Shown here: piece by piece, positions 26,518 to 35,333 of the stretch
How the letters are laid out: every line of letters begins with the position of its first letter
Position numbering within the stretch: the first letter of the stretch is position 1
NCBI RefSeq assembly: GCF_003967555.1
Contig: NZ_BIFS01000001.1
Span: 992,001-1,056,000 of the forward strand
DNA from: Dictyobacter kobayashii
Lineage (GTDB): Bacteria; Chloroflexota; Ktedonobacteria; Ktedonobacterales; Ktedonobacteraceae
Length of the DNA stretch: 64,000 nt
Reading direction: 5' to 3'
The notes under the pieces: generated by a model
Told to the model about the DNA's origin: nothing
The model's input: the letters and a program-made list of their open reading frames with translations, nothing else
Databases searched by the model: none
Made by a program: the position numbers and the translations under genes

Positions 26518-27441
26518 CTATTGTACTGAACCCTCGTAGATGCCCATGATATTGCCCAGGAATTTGACGGCGTCATCGTGGCTACGCTGGAAGGAATTGC
26601 GTCCAATAATGGAGCCAAAACCACCACCATCGCGAATGGCACGAGCCTCATTGAAGACCTGGTCATCGCCAGCTGTCGCGCCACCGGAGAAGATGACGAT
26701 ACGGCGACCATTGAACGAGCTCTGAACCACGTGATGGACACGCTCGGCCAGTGTGGAGACAGGAACTTCGTACTTCTGATAGACTTTCTGTGCTTCGGCC
26801 AGCTCAACTTTAGCGGATGGCAATTTCACTTTGATGATGTCAGCACCCAGCTGGGCAGCGATCTGAGCCGCATAAGTGACTACGTCAATCGCGGTCTCGC
26901 CCTCTTTACTTAAAGAGCTACCACGAGGATAGGACCAGACAACTGTAGCCAGGCCAGCAGACTTGGCTTCCAGGGTCAGTTCACGCAGCTGCTCATACAT
27001 ATGAGTGCGCTCAGAAGATCCAGGATAAATAGTAAAGCCAACGGCCACACAACCCAGACGTAGCGCATCCTCTACACCCGATGTGACGGCAGAGATCGGA
27101 TCTTTCTCGTCATTAAGCACATCGTGGTTATTGCATTTTAAAATCAGGGGAATATCGCCGGCAAACTCAGAAACGCCAGCCTCCAGAAAACCTAGAGGAG
27201 CGGCATAGGCGTTACAGCCAGCTTCAATCGCCAGCTGGAAGTGGTAGCGAGGATCATAACCAGCAGGATTAGGCGCAAAGCTACGTGCTGGACCGTGCTC
27301 AAAGCCCTGGTCTACTGGCAGAATAACCATTTTACCGGTTCCACCCAGACGACCATGATTGAGCATGCGAGCCAGATTTGTGCGAACGCCAGGATTTTCG
27401 CTGTCATACCAGCTTAAAATTTCTTTGATACGGTCTTTCAT
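26518..27441 (-). CDS. Class I fructose-bisphosphate aldolase (DhnA type)
   Basis: The 307-residue protein belongs to the DhnA/archaeal-type class I aldolases. Signature stretches are LPVDQGFEHGP near residue 45, the Schiff-base Lys in DIIKVKLPS, and the phosphate site IFSGGATAGDD and IIGRNSFQR. It cleaves fructose 1,6-bisphosphate to two trioses without a metal. ATG 27441 follows AAGGAATAG. The frame is open 65 residues further upstream but with no conserved content. A small stem (CTACCACA with TGTGGTAG, 27476-27496) lies in its leader. Confidence 0.92.
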   Translation of the reverse strand: MKDRIKEILSWYDSENPGVRTNLARMLNHGRLGGTGKMVILPVDQGFEHGPARSFAPNPAGYDPRYHFQLAIEAGCNAYAAPLGFLEAGVSEFAGDIPLILKCNNHDVLNDEKDPISAVTSGVEDALRLGCVAVGFTIYPGSSERTHMYEQLRELTLEAKSAGLATVVWSYPRGSSLSKEGETAIDVVTYAAQIAAQLGADIIKVKLPSAKVELAEAQKVYQKYEVPVSTLAERVHHVVQSSFNGRRIVIFSGGATAGDDQVFNEARAIRDGGGFGSIIGRNSFQRSHDDAVKFLGNIMGIYEGSVQ

Positions 27442-27846
27442 TTTTCTATTCCTTAACGTACTTTCCTTCGGGAACCTACCACAATCTCTGTGGTAGCATA
27501 TATTCCATATTGTATCACGATGAATGTGGAACCCGTATGCACTTCTACACGTTATCCATCGTTTGTCAGCACCCGGCAATTTAGCCGGAACCTCGCGCGA
27601 TCTAGTGTAACACAGAGGATAGACGCTCACAAGCATGAGCTATATACATAATTATGTCCAAAGATACGTTGAAAATACCCTGATGCTCATCACATTCATA
27701 TCCTTGGGGATAGCCTGCCTCCATGACGGTTGTTACCCTCTCTATATTGATACGTTTGTATATCATGACACCAGGGAAAGGGATTTTTATCTCCCCTTGC
27801 CTAATGAATTATAAAACATTATGTATTATAAAAGGAGATAGATAGT
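27442..27846. other. Divergent spacer between aldolase and coiled-coil gene
   Basis: This is 405 bases. The leader stem at 27476-27496 (8-bp arms, 5-base loop) is 35 bases above the aldolase start. AAAGGAGATAG precedes the ATG at 27847. No other element is recognised. Confidence 0.4.
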
Positions 27847-28365
27847 ATGGGCGGTAGCAGCTTCGATCTTATCGCACAAGAATTATTAAAACAACGAAAT
27901 ATTATGGAAGAGTTGGAGGCGGAAAATCGTAGGCTGCGTGAGCAACTTACCGACCTGCGCGCAGGTTACGGAGTCTTCCTTGAAATCAATGGTACGCGCA
28001 TAGCTTTAGACACGTTACAGGCGGTGTCATCCAGTTCACCAGAACATATGACAGTAACCCAGGCACCACAAGCCTCTACGGTCAGCATGGAGCCACAGGA
28101 ACAGGAATCACAGGAATCAGTAGAAGAGGAAGTGGCTCAACCCGTTGCTCAGCAACCCGGGTCAACCTCTCCATTACAACAGGCTGAGAAAAAAGAGACC
28201 GAGCAGCCCACATTTTTAGAAGAGATTATGCTAGACGAATTTGCTTCAGCACTGACCTCTCCTCATGCAGCCTTGCCAGCGCCTGAAAAGCAATCATCCC
28301 AGCCTTCAGAAGAGCAAAAAGCGCATCTGCGCCGTGAGCTGATGGGCAGTTTTCTACTCGAATAA
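27847..28365 (+). CDS. Coiled-coil plus acidic disordered protein, unknown
   Basis: The 172-residue protein starts with a helix of clear heptad character (ELLKQRNIMEELEAENRRLR, then EQLTDL). The hydrophobic stretch YGVFLEINGTRIALD follows, and then 100 residues rich in Gln, Glu, Ser and Pro. It ends with a short amphipathic segment (HLRRELMGSFLLE). It has no catalytic signature and no membrane segment; it is likely an adaptor or scaffold. ATG 27847 has a strong AAAGGAGAT site. I do not recognise the family. Confidence 0.72.
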   Translation: MGGSSFDLIAQELLKQRNIMEELEAENRRLREQLTDLRAGYGVFLEINGTRIALDTLQAVSSSSPEHMTVTQAPQASTVSMEPQEQESQESVEEEVAQPVAQQPGSTSPLQQAEKKETEQPTFLEEIMLDEFASALTSPHAALPAPEKQSSQPSEEQKAHLRRELMGSFLLE

Positions 28366-28476
28366 GCCGCGAAAAAATTGGCAGGAGAAAGGTAGCCTTA
28401 TCTTCCTCCCGCCAAATGAAATTCACTCCATCTTATAAAAAGCAATCGTCAACGCCGCCCGGACGCGGCTAGCTCT

Positions 28477-28556
28477 GCTGCCACTGGCTCAGCCACTCGA
28501 ATGGATCAGTTGCAAGAAACTGCTTCACCTGTCAGGCAGCTTGCTCATACAATTCG
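28477..28556 (+). repeat. Dispersed repeat, copy 2 (about 78 bp)
   Basis: It aligns with 6403-6481 over its length (shared GAATGGATCAGTT, CCTGTCAGGCA, CTCATAC). It lies immediately downstream of the DUF4397 gene stop, so it may also serve as that gene's 3' region. A small palindrome CCTGATATCAGG at 28561-28572 follows. Confidence 0.6.
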
Positions 28557-28567
28557 ATTGCCTGATA

Positions 28568-29272
28568 TCAGGCAGGCTGTTTTGCACCTGCAACCGTCTT
28601 CACAACAAATTGTAGAGCTGGAGTCTGTTTGTATAAACCGATCGCAAACACGCTGTTCACCGTACCAGCTTTGAGTGTGGCTTGCACGGGAACAGTAGCT
28701 TTGGCCTGGACAGCAGTTACGTTGAAGGTAGAGGTTCCAGCTGGCACAGGTAGGTAGCCACTGGCATTCTTGTAATTTAAATTTGTAATGACCTGCTTTC
28801 CTCCAACTGAAACATTAACAGGGCCTGCATTGGGAGACAAGTGGTAGACACGTACTTTGGCGGCCGCTCCCCCCAAACTATTATCATCTGTGAAAGCCTG
28901 CAGCCCAAATCCCGTGGCTTTTGTGCCTACGGCTGCGATGGTATAGAAATCACCAGCTGTTACATTTACTGATTGCGTAATCACAGCGGCTCCGACACCT
29001 TTTCCAGTAGGCGCTACTTTCAAGGTATGCGTACCAGCTGGCACGGATACATAATCAGAAACAGTGCCATAAGCAAAATTCGTGAGTGCTTTATTGCCAT
29101 CCACGAACACATCTACATTGCCCGCTCCTGGGGCTGCATGGGCAGCACGTACCGAGGCATTAGCAACGGGTACTGCGAATGCATTAGCCGACATAAACAG
29201 ACATAAAATCAGCACACCTAACAGCAAAGGTACACGGATTCGCAAAAGATCTACAAACGATTTTTGTTTCAT
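28568..29272 (-). CDS. Secreted DUF4397-domain protein
   Basis: The 234-residue protein has a Sec signal peptide: positive N-terminus MKQKSF, hydrophobic core VPLLLGVLILCLFM and a cleavage region near ANAFA-VPV. Two DUF4397 beta-sandwich repeats follow. Each starts with a phrase of the type VRAAHAAPGAGNVDVFVDG or VRVYHLSPNAGPVNVSVGG and has YGTVSDYVSVPAGTHTLKV-like strands. The function is unknown, probably extracellular or envelope binding. ATG 29272 lies nine bases after AGAGGTG; the GTG four codons earlier overlaps that site. It is divergent from the sigma/anti-sigma genes. Confidence 0.85.
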   Translation of the reverse strand: MKQKSFVDLLRIRVPLLLGVLILCLFMSANAFAVPVANASVRAAHAAPGAGNVDVFVDGNKALTNFAYGTVSDYVSVPAGTHTLKVAPTGKGVGAAVITQSVNVTAGDFYTIAAVGTKATGFGLQAFTDDNSLGGAAAKVRVYHLSPNAGPVNVSVGGKQVITNLNYKNASGYLPVPAGTSTFNVTAVQAKATVPVQATLKAGTVNSVFAIGLYKQTPALQFVVKTVAGAKQPA

Positions 29273-29953
29273 TACCACTCTCACCTCTTAAGTTACTGCC
29301 TGCAACCTTTCTTTATGCCCTTTTTCATGAGAGTTCATTAAAAATGATCACGAGGCAGCGCGATGAAGGAAAGTTTTCCCCCACTACAATACACATCTCT
29401 AACGCAAAACAGCTGACTTTATAGCAGAAGAACCAAACTTCCTGCTTAAAGTGCTACAGTCTAGTGACGTCTTGAACTGCTAAAAAGTATTACAAATTCA
29501 TAACTTTTTGATTTTTTCATCTGGCTCAGCCAGACTCTAGTCGAGATTGAACAGTAAGCTCCTACTTCAGGTTTTGCTGGCAAAAAAGTCATGAAATGAA
29601 GCGTTGAAGAGATAAAACATGTAACCTGTTCAAATAGATACTGTTTGATACCCTATTTGGGTGTTCCTCACGTCGTTTCTTTAGGAGAAAAACAAAGAGT
29701 ATATGTTCTGGCATTCTTATCTATGCCACTGTCTATCTTCTGACACGATGAGGAAAGGAGTAGTACCTATTCTCACATGGTGGTCACGGTGGGAACAATC
29801 AGCCGTCCCTCTTCTCTTAAGCCTGAACTGGAGCGGAACATTCTTTGGTCATGAAGATGAAGGGCCGACGCTCATGAACACTATTAGGAGTACAGGAGGC
29901 GTGCATGCAGCTCCTGGTCTTTTTGACTGGTATAGTGCTGGCACGAAAAAATT
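29273..29953. other. Long spacer before the sigma factor gene with a possible leader ORF
   Basis: This 681-base region is AT-rich up to about 29700. From 29703 to 29957 an 84-codon frame is open whose TGA overlaps the GTG start of the sigma gene (GTGA). Within it an ATG at 29874 would give a 27-residue leader peptide ending GTKKL. Nothing else is recognised. Confidence 0.4.
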
Positions 29954-30664
29954 GTGAGACAACAAAGATCAGAAACACAATCAACGCCATCTGCCCGAGA
30001 AGATATAGAGACACCCGCGACATTCGATGCACAGGTATCAGAGGATGGCGCCTGGCAGGCGGAAATGGTGACCCGCTTTCTCGCTGGTGACGAGTATGCA
30101 TTTACCCAGATCGTCGATCGTTATGGTTCTTTACTTTTACGCACAGCTTATTTATTAGTCCACGATGAAGAAACAGCCAGAGACATTGTTCAGGATTCAT
30201 TTATTCTTGCCTGGAAAAATGTCTATAAATTGCGGGAACGCATATATTTACGGGCCTGGCTGCTTAAGATTGTAGTTAACCAGGCGACAAGCTTTAAAAG
30301 GCAAGTGGCCAGGCGTACAGCACTTTTCAAAGAACAATTTGTACAATATACGACAGACCAATCTGTTGAGGTGGCTGAGGCCCCAAGCACCAATATCGAT
30401 GAGGCTCTCGATATGGCGCAGGCTATCAGCAAACTCCCCCTCAATCAGCGTAGCGTCCTGGTCCTTTTCTATTATCATAAAATGACTATGCCTGAGATTG
30501 CTGAGACATTAGGGGTTGCCGAGAATACCTTACGCAAACGTCTCCAGTCCGCCCACGAAAAGTTGCGTCGGGTCCTGCAATCAGAAGCGTCGTATTCACA
30601 GTTGTCTATGCAGTCAGCGGAATACCTACCAGCACCCATTAAATACAGGGGAGAAACACAATGA
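29954..30664 (+). CDS. ECF-type sigma-70 factor
   Basis: The 236-residue protein has sigma region 2 (YAFTQIVDRYGSLLLRTAYLL, divided before VHDEETARDIVQDSF and AWLLKIVVNQA) and region 4 with its HTH (LPLNQRSVLVLFYYHKMTM, then PEIAETLGVAENTLRKRL). The 35-residue N-terminal extension is polar. The GTG start has no good ribosome site, and an upstream frame stops on it, so translation may be coupled. The next gene overlaps by four bases (ATGA) and encodes a membrane-anchored propeller, the likely anti-sigma factor. Together they suggest an envelope signal response. Confidence 0.9.
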   Translation: MRQQRSETQSTPSAREDIETPATFDAQVSEDGAWQAEMVTRFLAGDEYAFTQIVDRYGSLLLRTAYLLVHDEETARDIVQDSFILAWKNVYKLRERIYLRAWLLKIVVNQATSFKRQVARRTALFKEQFVQYTTDQSVEVAEAPSTNIDEALDMAQAISKLPLNQRSVLVLFYYHKMTMPEIAETLGVAENTLRKRLQSAHEKLRRVLQSEASYSQLSMQSAEYLPAPIKYRGETQ

Positions 30665-31911
30665 ACGAACATGGCAGGGACGACCATGAGCCATCCTATC
30701 AAGAACGGCATGCAAATGTGACCACGGACAATGCTCTGGACGCACGCATTTCGCGCTTCTTGCATAAAGAAGCTGAAAAGATACACTTTACGCCCGAGCT
30801 ACGTAATAGTATCTTACAAAAGGTACCCTCCAGGCGTCCGTTGCGTCGTAACCATATAACTTTTGCAGTGCTTGCCTCTGCCGCCGCCTTAATCCTGGCT
30901 TTAAGTAGTCTGACATATTTCGCGCTCCATCCAGCTACTCAGGCGGGAATTCACTATACATTGGGCAAGGAGATCTCGGTAGCACCTGAATTAGCTGATG
31001 GCGGTTTATTACTTTCACTAGATCCAACAGAGCAACATATTGTCTATCAACCAGCCAATCAGGTCGGTGTACTCTATACAGCGGACCTGGATGACCCGGT
31101 TCAAAGCAACGAGCTGGCTATGCGTTATGCTAGAGATATGGCCTGGGCTCCTGATGGGTCTGCACTGGTAGCGACTGTTACCCCTACGAATACGGTTCAT
31201 CCCTTGCTGGCTCTGGTACCCAAGGGCCAATATATGCATTTACTCGGCCACAATAATGCATTGGCAGCTAATTGGTCACCAACGAATGCCAATGAGATCA
31301 TGTTCGCACAACAACAGAATGGAAAGACACAATTGTGGTCCACCAACACATCTGGGGCACCAGCGACATTGCAGGTTTCGATGTCGGAGCCGTTACTGGT
31401 TCAGCATATGATCTGGTCCCCCAATGGCCACAATCTGGCTCTCGTTGTCTCTCAAAGCGGGGCCGTAACCCGGGAAAGCTTGAATGAGCCAGAGCGAGCT
31501 ATTTATGTGATGGATCTCCAGAACAATAAACTGACTAGATTGGTTACTCCCGGTTCATTCACCATCGGGAATGTAGCCTGGTCTCCTGATGGCAACAAGC
31601 TAACATATGAACAGATCGCTGCCAATAAAAAAGTCATATTGCAAACTATCAATATGAGCCAACCGGATGAACAGACTAGCATTACACCTCAACATCAGCT
31701 GGCCGGTTGGAGCTGGTCAAGCGACAGTCGGGCACTGGTATACAGCGATGGTGGTAAACTGACCGCCTATGTCTTCCATGGTACTCCGATTGTTTTTCCT
31801 CAGACGCAACAACAGTTAACCTCGCCTTTCTGGCTGAAGAATGGTCAGATTCTCTGCATGCAGATTACTAATGGCAAAGGTAATTTGACCCTGCTGACAC
31901 CACAAAAATAA
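30661..31911 (+). CDS. Membrane-anchored beta-propeller, probable anti-sigma factor
   Basis: The 416-residue protein has a cytoplasmic N-terminus of about 60 residues (DARISRFLHKEAEKIHFTPE), one membrane helix (FAVLASAAALILALSSLTYF, about 65-85) and an extracytoplasmic domain with TolB/WD40-like repeats: MAWAPDGSALVA, AANWSPTNANEIMF, MIWSPNGHNLAL, VAWSPDGNKLTY and WSWSSDSRALVY. It has no zinc anti-sigma Cys/His motif. Its start overlaps the sigma gene stop (ATGA). Anti-sigma function is inferred from that coupling and the topology; the propeller would be the sensor. Confidence 0.8.
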   Translation: MNEHGRDDHEPSYQERHANVTTDNALDARISRFLHKEAEKIHFTPELRNSILQKVPSRRPLRRNHITFAVLASAAALILALSSLTYFALHPATQAGIHYTLGKEISVAPELADGGLLLSLDPTEQHIVYQPANQVGVLYTADLDDPVQSNELAMRYARDMAWAPDGSALVATVTPTNTVHPLLALVPKGQYMHLLGHNNALAANWSPTNANEIMFAQQQNGKTQLWSTNTSGAPATLQVSMSEPLLVQHMIWSPNGHNLALVVSQSGAVTRESLNEPERAIYVMDLQNNKLTRLVTPGSFTIGNVAWSPDGNKLTYEQIAANKKVILQTINMSQPDEQTSITPQHQLAGWSWSSDSRALVYSDGGKLTAYVFHGTPIVFPQTQQQLTSPFWLKNGQILCMQITNGKGNLTLLTPQK

Positions 31912-31965
31912 TGTTCTGGTCGGTTCGGACATAAGGGCCGAACCGACCAGAACATTATTTTTGTG
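31901..31965. terminator. 28-bp stem between convergent genes
   Basis: Arms 31901-31928 and 31938-31965 pair perfectly over 28 bp around a 9-base loop. The left arm includes the last codons and stop of the propeller gene. Both sides carry A/T tracts, so it can end transcription from either direction. Confidence 0.85.
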
Positions 31966-32023
31966 ATCTTGAATGCCATGTTTGCTTTCTACTTCATAGC
32001 TCGGGACTGCCCCAACAGGCGGT

Positions 32024-33211
32024 TTAGAATGTGAAGTCTACGGTTCCTGGATCAAAACCGTCGCCATCTTTTGTACCCAGCAGTAAGGTCATCGCATTAG
32101 CATCCTGAGGCACGAGAAATACTGCCGTGCCAGCTTGATTCTGCACATGAGCGGCAAGCGTAACTGGCATATCGGCCTGCTGAGGTTGTGTGGTCATTGC
32201 ACCAGCTTTGACTTGCATATAATCAAACGGTGAGCCTGCAATTACCGACTGGGTGAGTGGATTGTTGACTTTAAAAGTCAGGGTTAGATAGCGCATACCT
32301 TTGGGAGCTTGCTGGCCATCCAGGCTCCATTGAGTGCTCGCCTGTGTCAACTGATAATCCAGACTCAAGTAGCCTGCGTCTTTGTTGAGGTCAATGCTTT
32401 TTGGTGCGTATTGGCCGACATCAGCATGCATCTTTAAGGGAATGTCCATGCGTGCTTCAGTGCTTGCCCCCAGTCGAAAAACAAGCTGGTCGGCCTTTAT
32501 GCTGGCAGGAACCGCAAAATCCAGGTTGCTCACCTGCGTTTCTCCAGCAGCCAGTGTTGGATTGCTAGAAGCATAGAGCACAGGTACCTCCTTCCCACCC
32601 GGCAGTAAAACATGCGCAATATTCGGGTAGATCAAAGTGGTACTGTTCTTTCCTTTATTGGTAGCCTGCACATGTAACCGTACCATGCCATCTGAACGGG
32701 TAGCGGGATCATCCAAAAAGTTATTGGCCTGTTGGACATTCTGGAGCAGTATGTCAGTCCCAGCATAGTTGATGGTGGTCTGCAAATCACTGGTAGAGAT
32801 GCTGGCCTGCGTAGCCTTACCAATACCGAGCAAAGGCAATATAAAATAGAGAGCAACCCCAAGGATGAGTAGTAATGCCAGCGCCAGTAGTAACAGACCA
32901 ACCCATCCGGGACGGCGTCTGCGTGAACGAGCTGAGTACCTGGGCTGAGATGGTGCAAAATCATCTTCATCCTGTATAGGCCTGTTATCCAGGGGTTGAG
33001 CAGGGAAACGCTCTTGAAAAGCTGGTGCTGCCTGGTATTGGGGAGAAAACATATCAGCGTCATCGACGGCTGGTTGCGGCCGTGGAGAATAAATTTGTTG
33101 CGCACGCTCCGCAGGCGATTTAATAGACAAACCACAACGGGCGCAAAAACGCTGCCTGAGGTCCGTCTCAGCTCCGCAACGTGGACAATATCGGGGCGAT
33201 GCCTGTGCCAT
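32024..33211 (-). CDS. Zinc-ribbon, single-helix protein with extracellular beta domains
   Basis: The 395-residue protein starts with a double CxxC zinc ribbon (YCPRCGAE at 8-15 and FCARCGLS at 22-29), followed by about 70 disordered residues rich in Pro and Gln. A basic patch (SARSRRRRPGW) leads into one membrane helix (LLLLALALLLILGVALYFIL, about 105-125). About 260 outside residues follow, arranged like two DUF4352-type beta domains (VRLHVQATNKGKNS, LTLTFKVNNPLTQ). ATG 33211 follows AAGGAG. This architecture is common in Ktedonobacteria and Firmicutes, with unknown function. Confidence 0.78.
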   Translation of the reverse strand: MAQASPRYCPRCGAETDLRQRFCARCGLSIKSPAERAQQIYSPRPQPAVDDADMFSPQYQAAPAFQERFPAQPLDNRPIQDEDDFAPSQPRYSARSRRRRPGWVGLLLLALALLLILGVALYFILPLLGIGKATQASISTSDLQTTINYAGTDILLQNVQQANNFLDDPATRSDGMVRLHVQATNKGKNSTTLIYPNIAHVLLPGGKEVPVLYASSNPTLAAGETQVSNLDFAVPASIKADQLVFRLGASTEARMDIPLKMHADVGQYAPKSIDLNKDAGYLSLDYQLTQASTQWSLDGQQAPKGMRYLTLTFKVNNPLTQSVIAGSPFDYMQVKAGAMTTQPQQADMPVTLAAHVQNQAGTAVFLVPQDANAMTLLLGTKDGDGFDPGTVDFTF

Positions 33212-33304
33212 AGCTATAACTGCTCCTTGCTGAAATCATTGCTTGCTCTTGCTTCTCATATTGTACAACACGCGCTATCAGGCAGAAACAGCATAGTTAT
33301 ATGG

Positions 33305-33338
33305 TCTGGCCGGTTGACTATTAAATCAACCGGCCAGA
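33305..33338 (-). terminator. Hairpin after the sedolisin gene
   Basis: TCTGGCCGGTTGA (33305-33317) pairs with TCAACCGGCCAGA (33326-33338) around an 8-base loop, 11 bases beyond the leftward sedolisin stop. No T run follows. Confidence 0.55.
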
Positions 33339-33348
33339 AAGCTCTTGA

Positions 33349-35096
33349 TTACTGAGTGATGGTTCGATAAAAGTCGGCCAGGTTGGGAGTTCCCAATCCC
33401 GTTGTGTAATCCCAACCTCGTGCCGCGCGATAGTAGAGATTATCCCCCTGAGTAACATCATAGTAGGATCGACCGTTCTGCTTCGCGACATCATAGAATA
33501 TCTGCGGTGAAGCATTAAACGACTTACCCTGCTTGAGCATACCTTGATGAACTAAGGCCATTCCAGCTGCCCAGATGGGTGATGCCGCGCTGGTGCCCCA
33601 ACAGCTCCCCATTGTCCCTGATAATATACAGCCAATCCATAAGCCACGGCCGAGACATCAGGGATCTGGCGCTTACCATTGGAAAGATTATTCTTGACAC
33701 CTGCCTGGTTCTGCCACGAAGGCTCACTAAAGACACGGCTCAAGCCACCACCGGTTCCCCAGCGATTCTTACAACTACCCTGATTAGAGCCATCCGACCA
33801 GGCCGTCTCACTGGCGCGATTTTGCCCCTGATCTATTTGTAGGACGGTTCCTCCCACAGCAACCGATGAAGGATCGCTAGCCGGGAAGCTGACTGAGAGA
33901 TCTCCATAGTTCTGACTGGTAAAGGCACCACAGTCACCACTGGCCACAAACACATTCATGTGCTCGACCTGGGTCAGTTGGCGAATACTTTGATCAATTG
34001 CACGCATATCTTGCTGAGACATTTCACTCTCAGCCGCGCCAAGGCTGATGCTGACCGTGCCGCCGGAATTGGCATTATTGACATTGTCGTCTAGAATCTG
34101 CTGCATATCATTGACCAAGATTCACATTATTGCTTCGTTATTCACATTATTGCTCGTACCATCGGTCTGATAGACTTTGATATTCGCCGAACGTGCCAGG
34201 CCCGCAACCATCTGAATATCCAGGGTCGATTCGCCCAGTGTATCCTGTGGATGTCCATCTACATTGACCGGCGTCACATTCCCTTTAAAACTAATACAAG
34301 AGAGGTAATTCTGAATATCGCTTTTTAAAGAGCCATCGATCTCTACCAGGTTGATTGTCATATTTTCGCCGTGCAAGCCTTGATTCCACAATTGATCAAA
34401 GCCGTAAGCGTGGGCAATATCCCTGGGTAGCAGGGTCTGATCCTGTGGAGAACAATCCGCCGCTGGCTGGTGCGCTTTAGCGGGCGTTGCCGCTTGAAAA
34501 GATGCCTGGTGCGTAGGTTGCACACTATAATTATCCAACCCGGTTACCGCATCGATATAATTCAATAAGAATTGCGGCACCATGGGAGGCTTTTTAGCAT
34601 CGGGAGCATAAAAGGTACGGCCATGATAGCTATGATTTACAAAGCTCGTTTGCAATAATTTCGCAAAGCTACTGGCTTTGGCGTCGATAGACATGTGGGT
34701 GCGCATCTTACTCAGTTTAAGCGAAATGCCCTGCGGACTAAAAAAATCTTTGAATTTCTGGTAGGTCCCATCGTCAATGCCGAACTGCTTGGCAAAATCT
34801 TCCAGATGTGAGGGCTTACCAGGCTCAACCTTTTGATCCTGCATTTTTTTCATCATGTTAGGGTCTATTTTAAATGTGACCCGTACATGAAGCACCGTTG
34901 AGCCCGCTAAGGGACCCGTAACTTTAGAGTTCATGGCATCAGCGGGAATACCCAGATCCAGTGGTGCCAGTTTCAATACATCGGTCGTTGGAGTTGTTCC
35001 ACAACTTGCCAGCGGCATCATAACCAGGCAAAGCCCGATCAGGGCGGCCACTAGTTGACCGGGGCGCATAACATGTTTGCCCAAAAGCCAGCGCAT
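33349..35096 (-). CDS. Sedolisin (S53) protease lipoprotein, frame broken and one internal stop
   Basis: The combined protein is about 582 residues. A lipoprotein signal (LIGLCLVMMPLASC) is followed by a pro-kumamolisin propeptide domain (about 60-240) and the S53 catalytic domain. Catalytic Glu and Asp sit in LGESTLDIQMV, the oxyanion Asp in VASGDCGAF and the Ser in CWGTSAASP. A TGA at 34122-34124 interrupts the frame between NEAIM and VNDMQQ without a frame change, within a near-perfect 20-bp tandem repeat. A one-base loss near 33605-33615 shifts the frame before the Ser motif. ATG 35096 follows GGGGG. It is an acid-type extracytoplasmic peptidase if intact. Confidence 0.8.
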
Positions 35097-35333
35097 AAAC
35101 ATATACCCCCAAAAGTAATTTAAAGAATAGCGGTATGAATACACAGTCATCGTCGATCTATGCAAAAAAGTGTTCAGAATATCTTTTTGTATCACGGCCC
35201 AGGACCGTAAAACAGTTCAGTATGCTGATTTTTCCCCTTCAGAAAAGGGCAATTTACCTTGCAAAGTGATATAATAAAGAGGTAATTGGAAAAAATATTC
35301 TATGCCAGTAGAGGATAAATAGGAAGAGAACGC

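Noticed and set aside
29905..30090. Alternative start of the sigma factor at ATG 29905 (strong AGGAGG site)
   Set aside because: That frame differs from the sigma frame, and adding one A to the adjacent A run creates an immediate stop, so it does not extend the sigma protein.
34122..34124. TGA read as selenocysteine or tryptophan
   Set aside because: Sedolisins have no selenocysteine, no SECIS-like stem is apparent, and other genes in the window use TGA as a normal stop.
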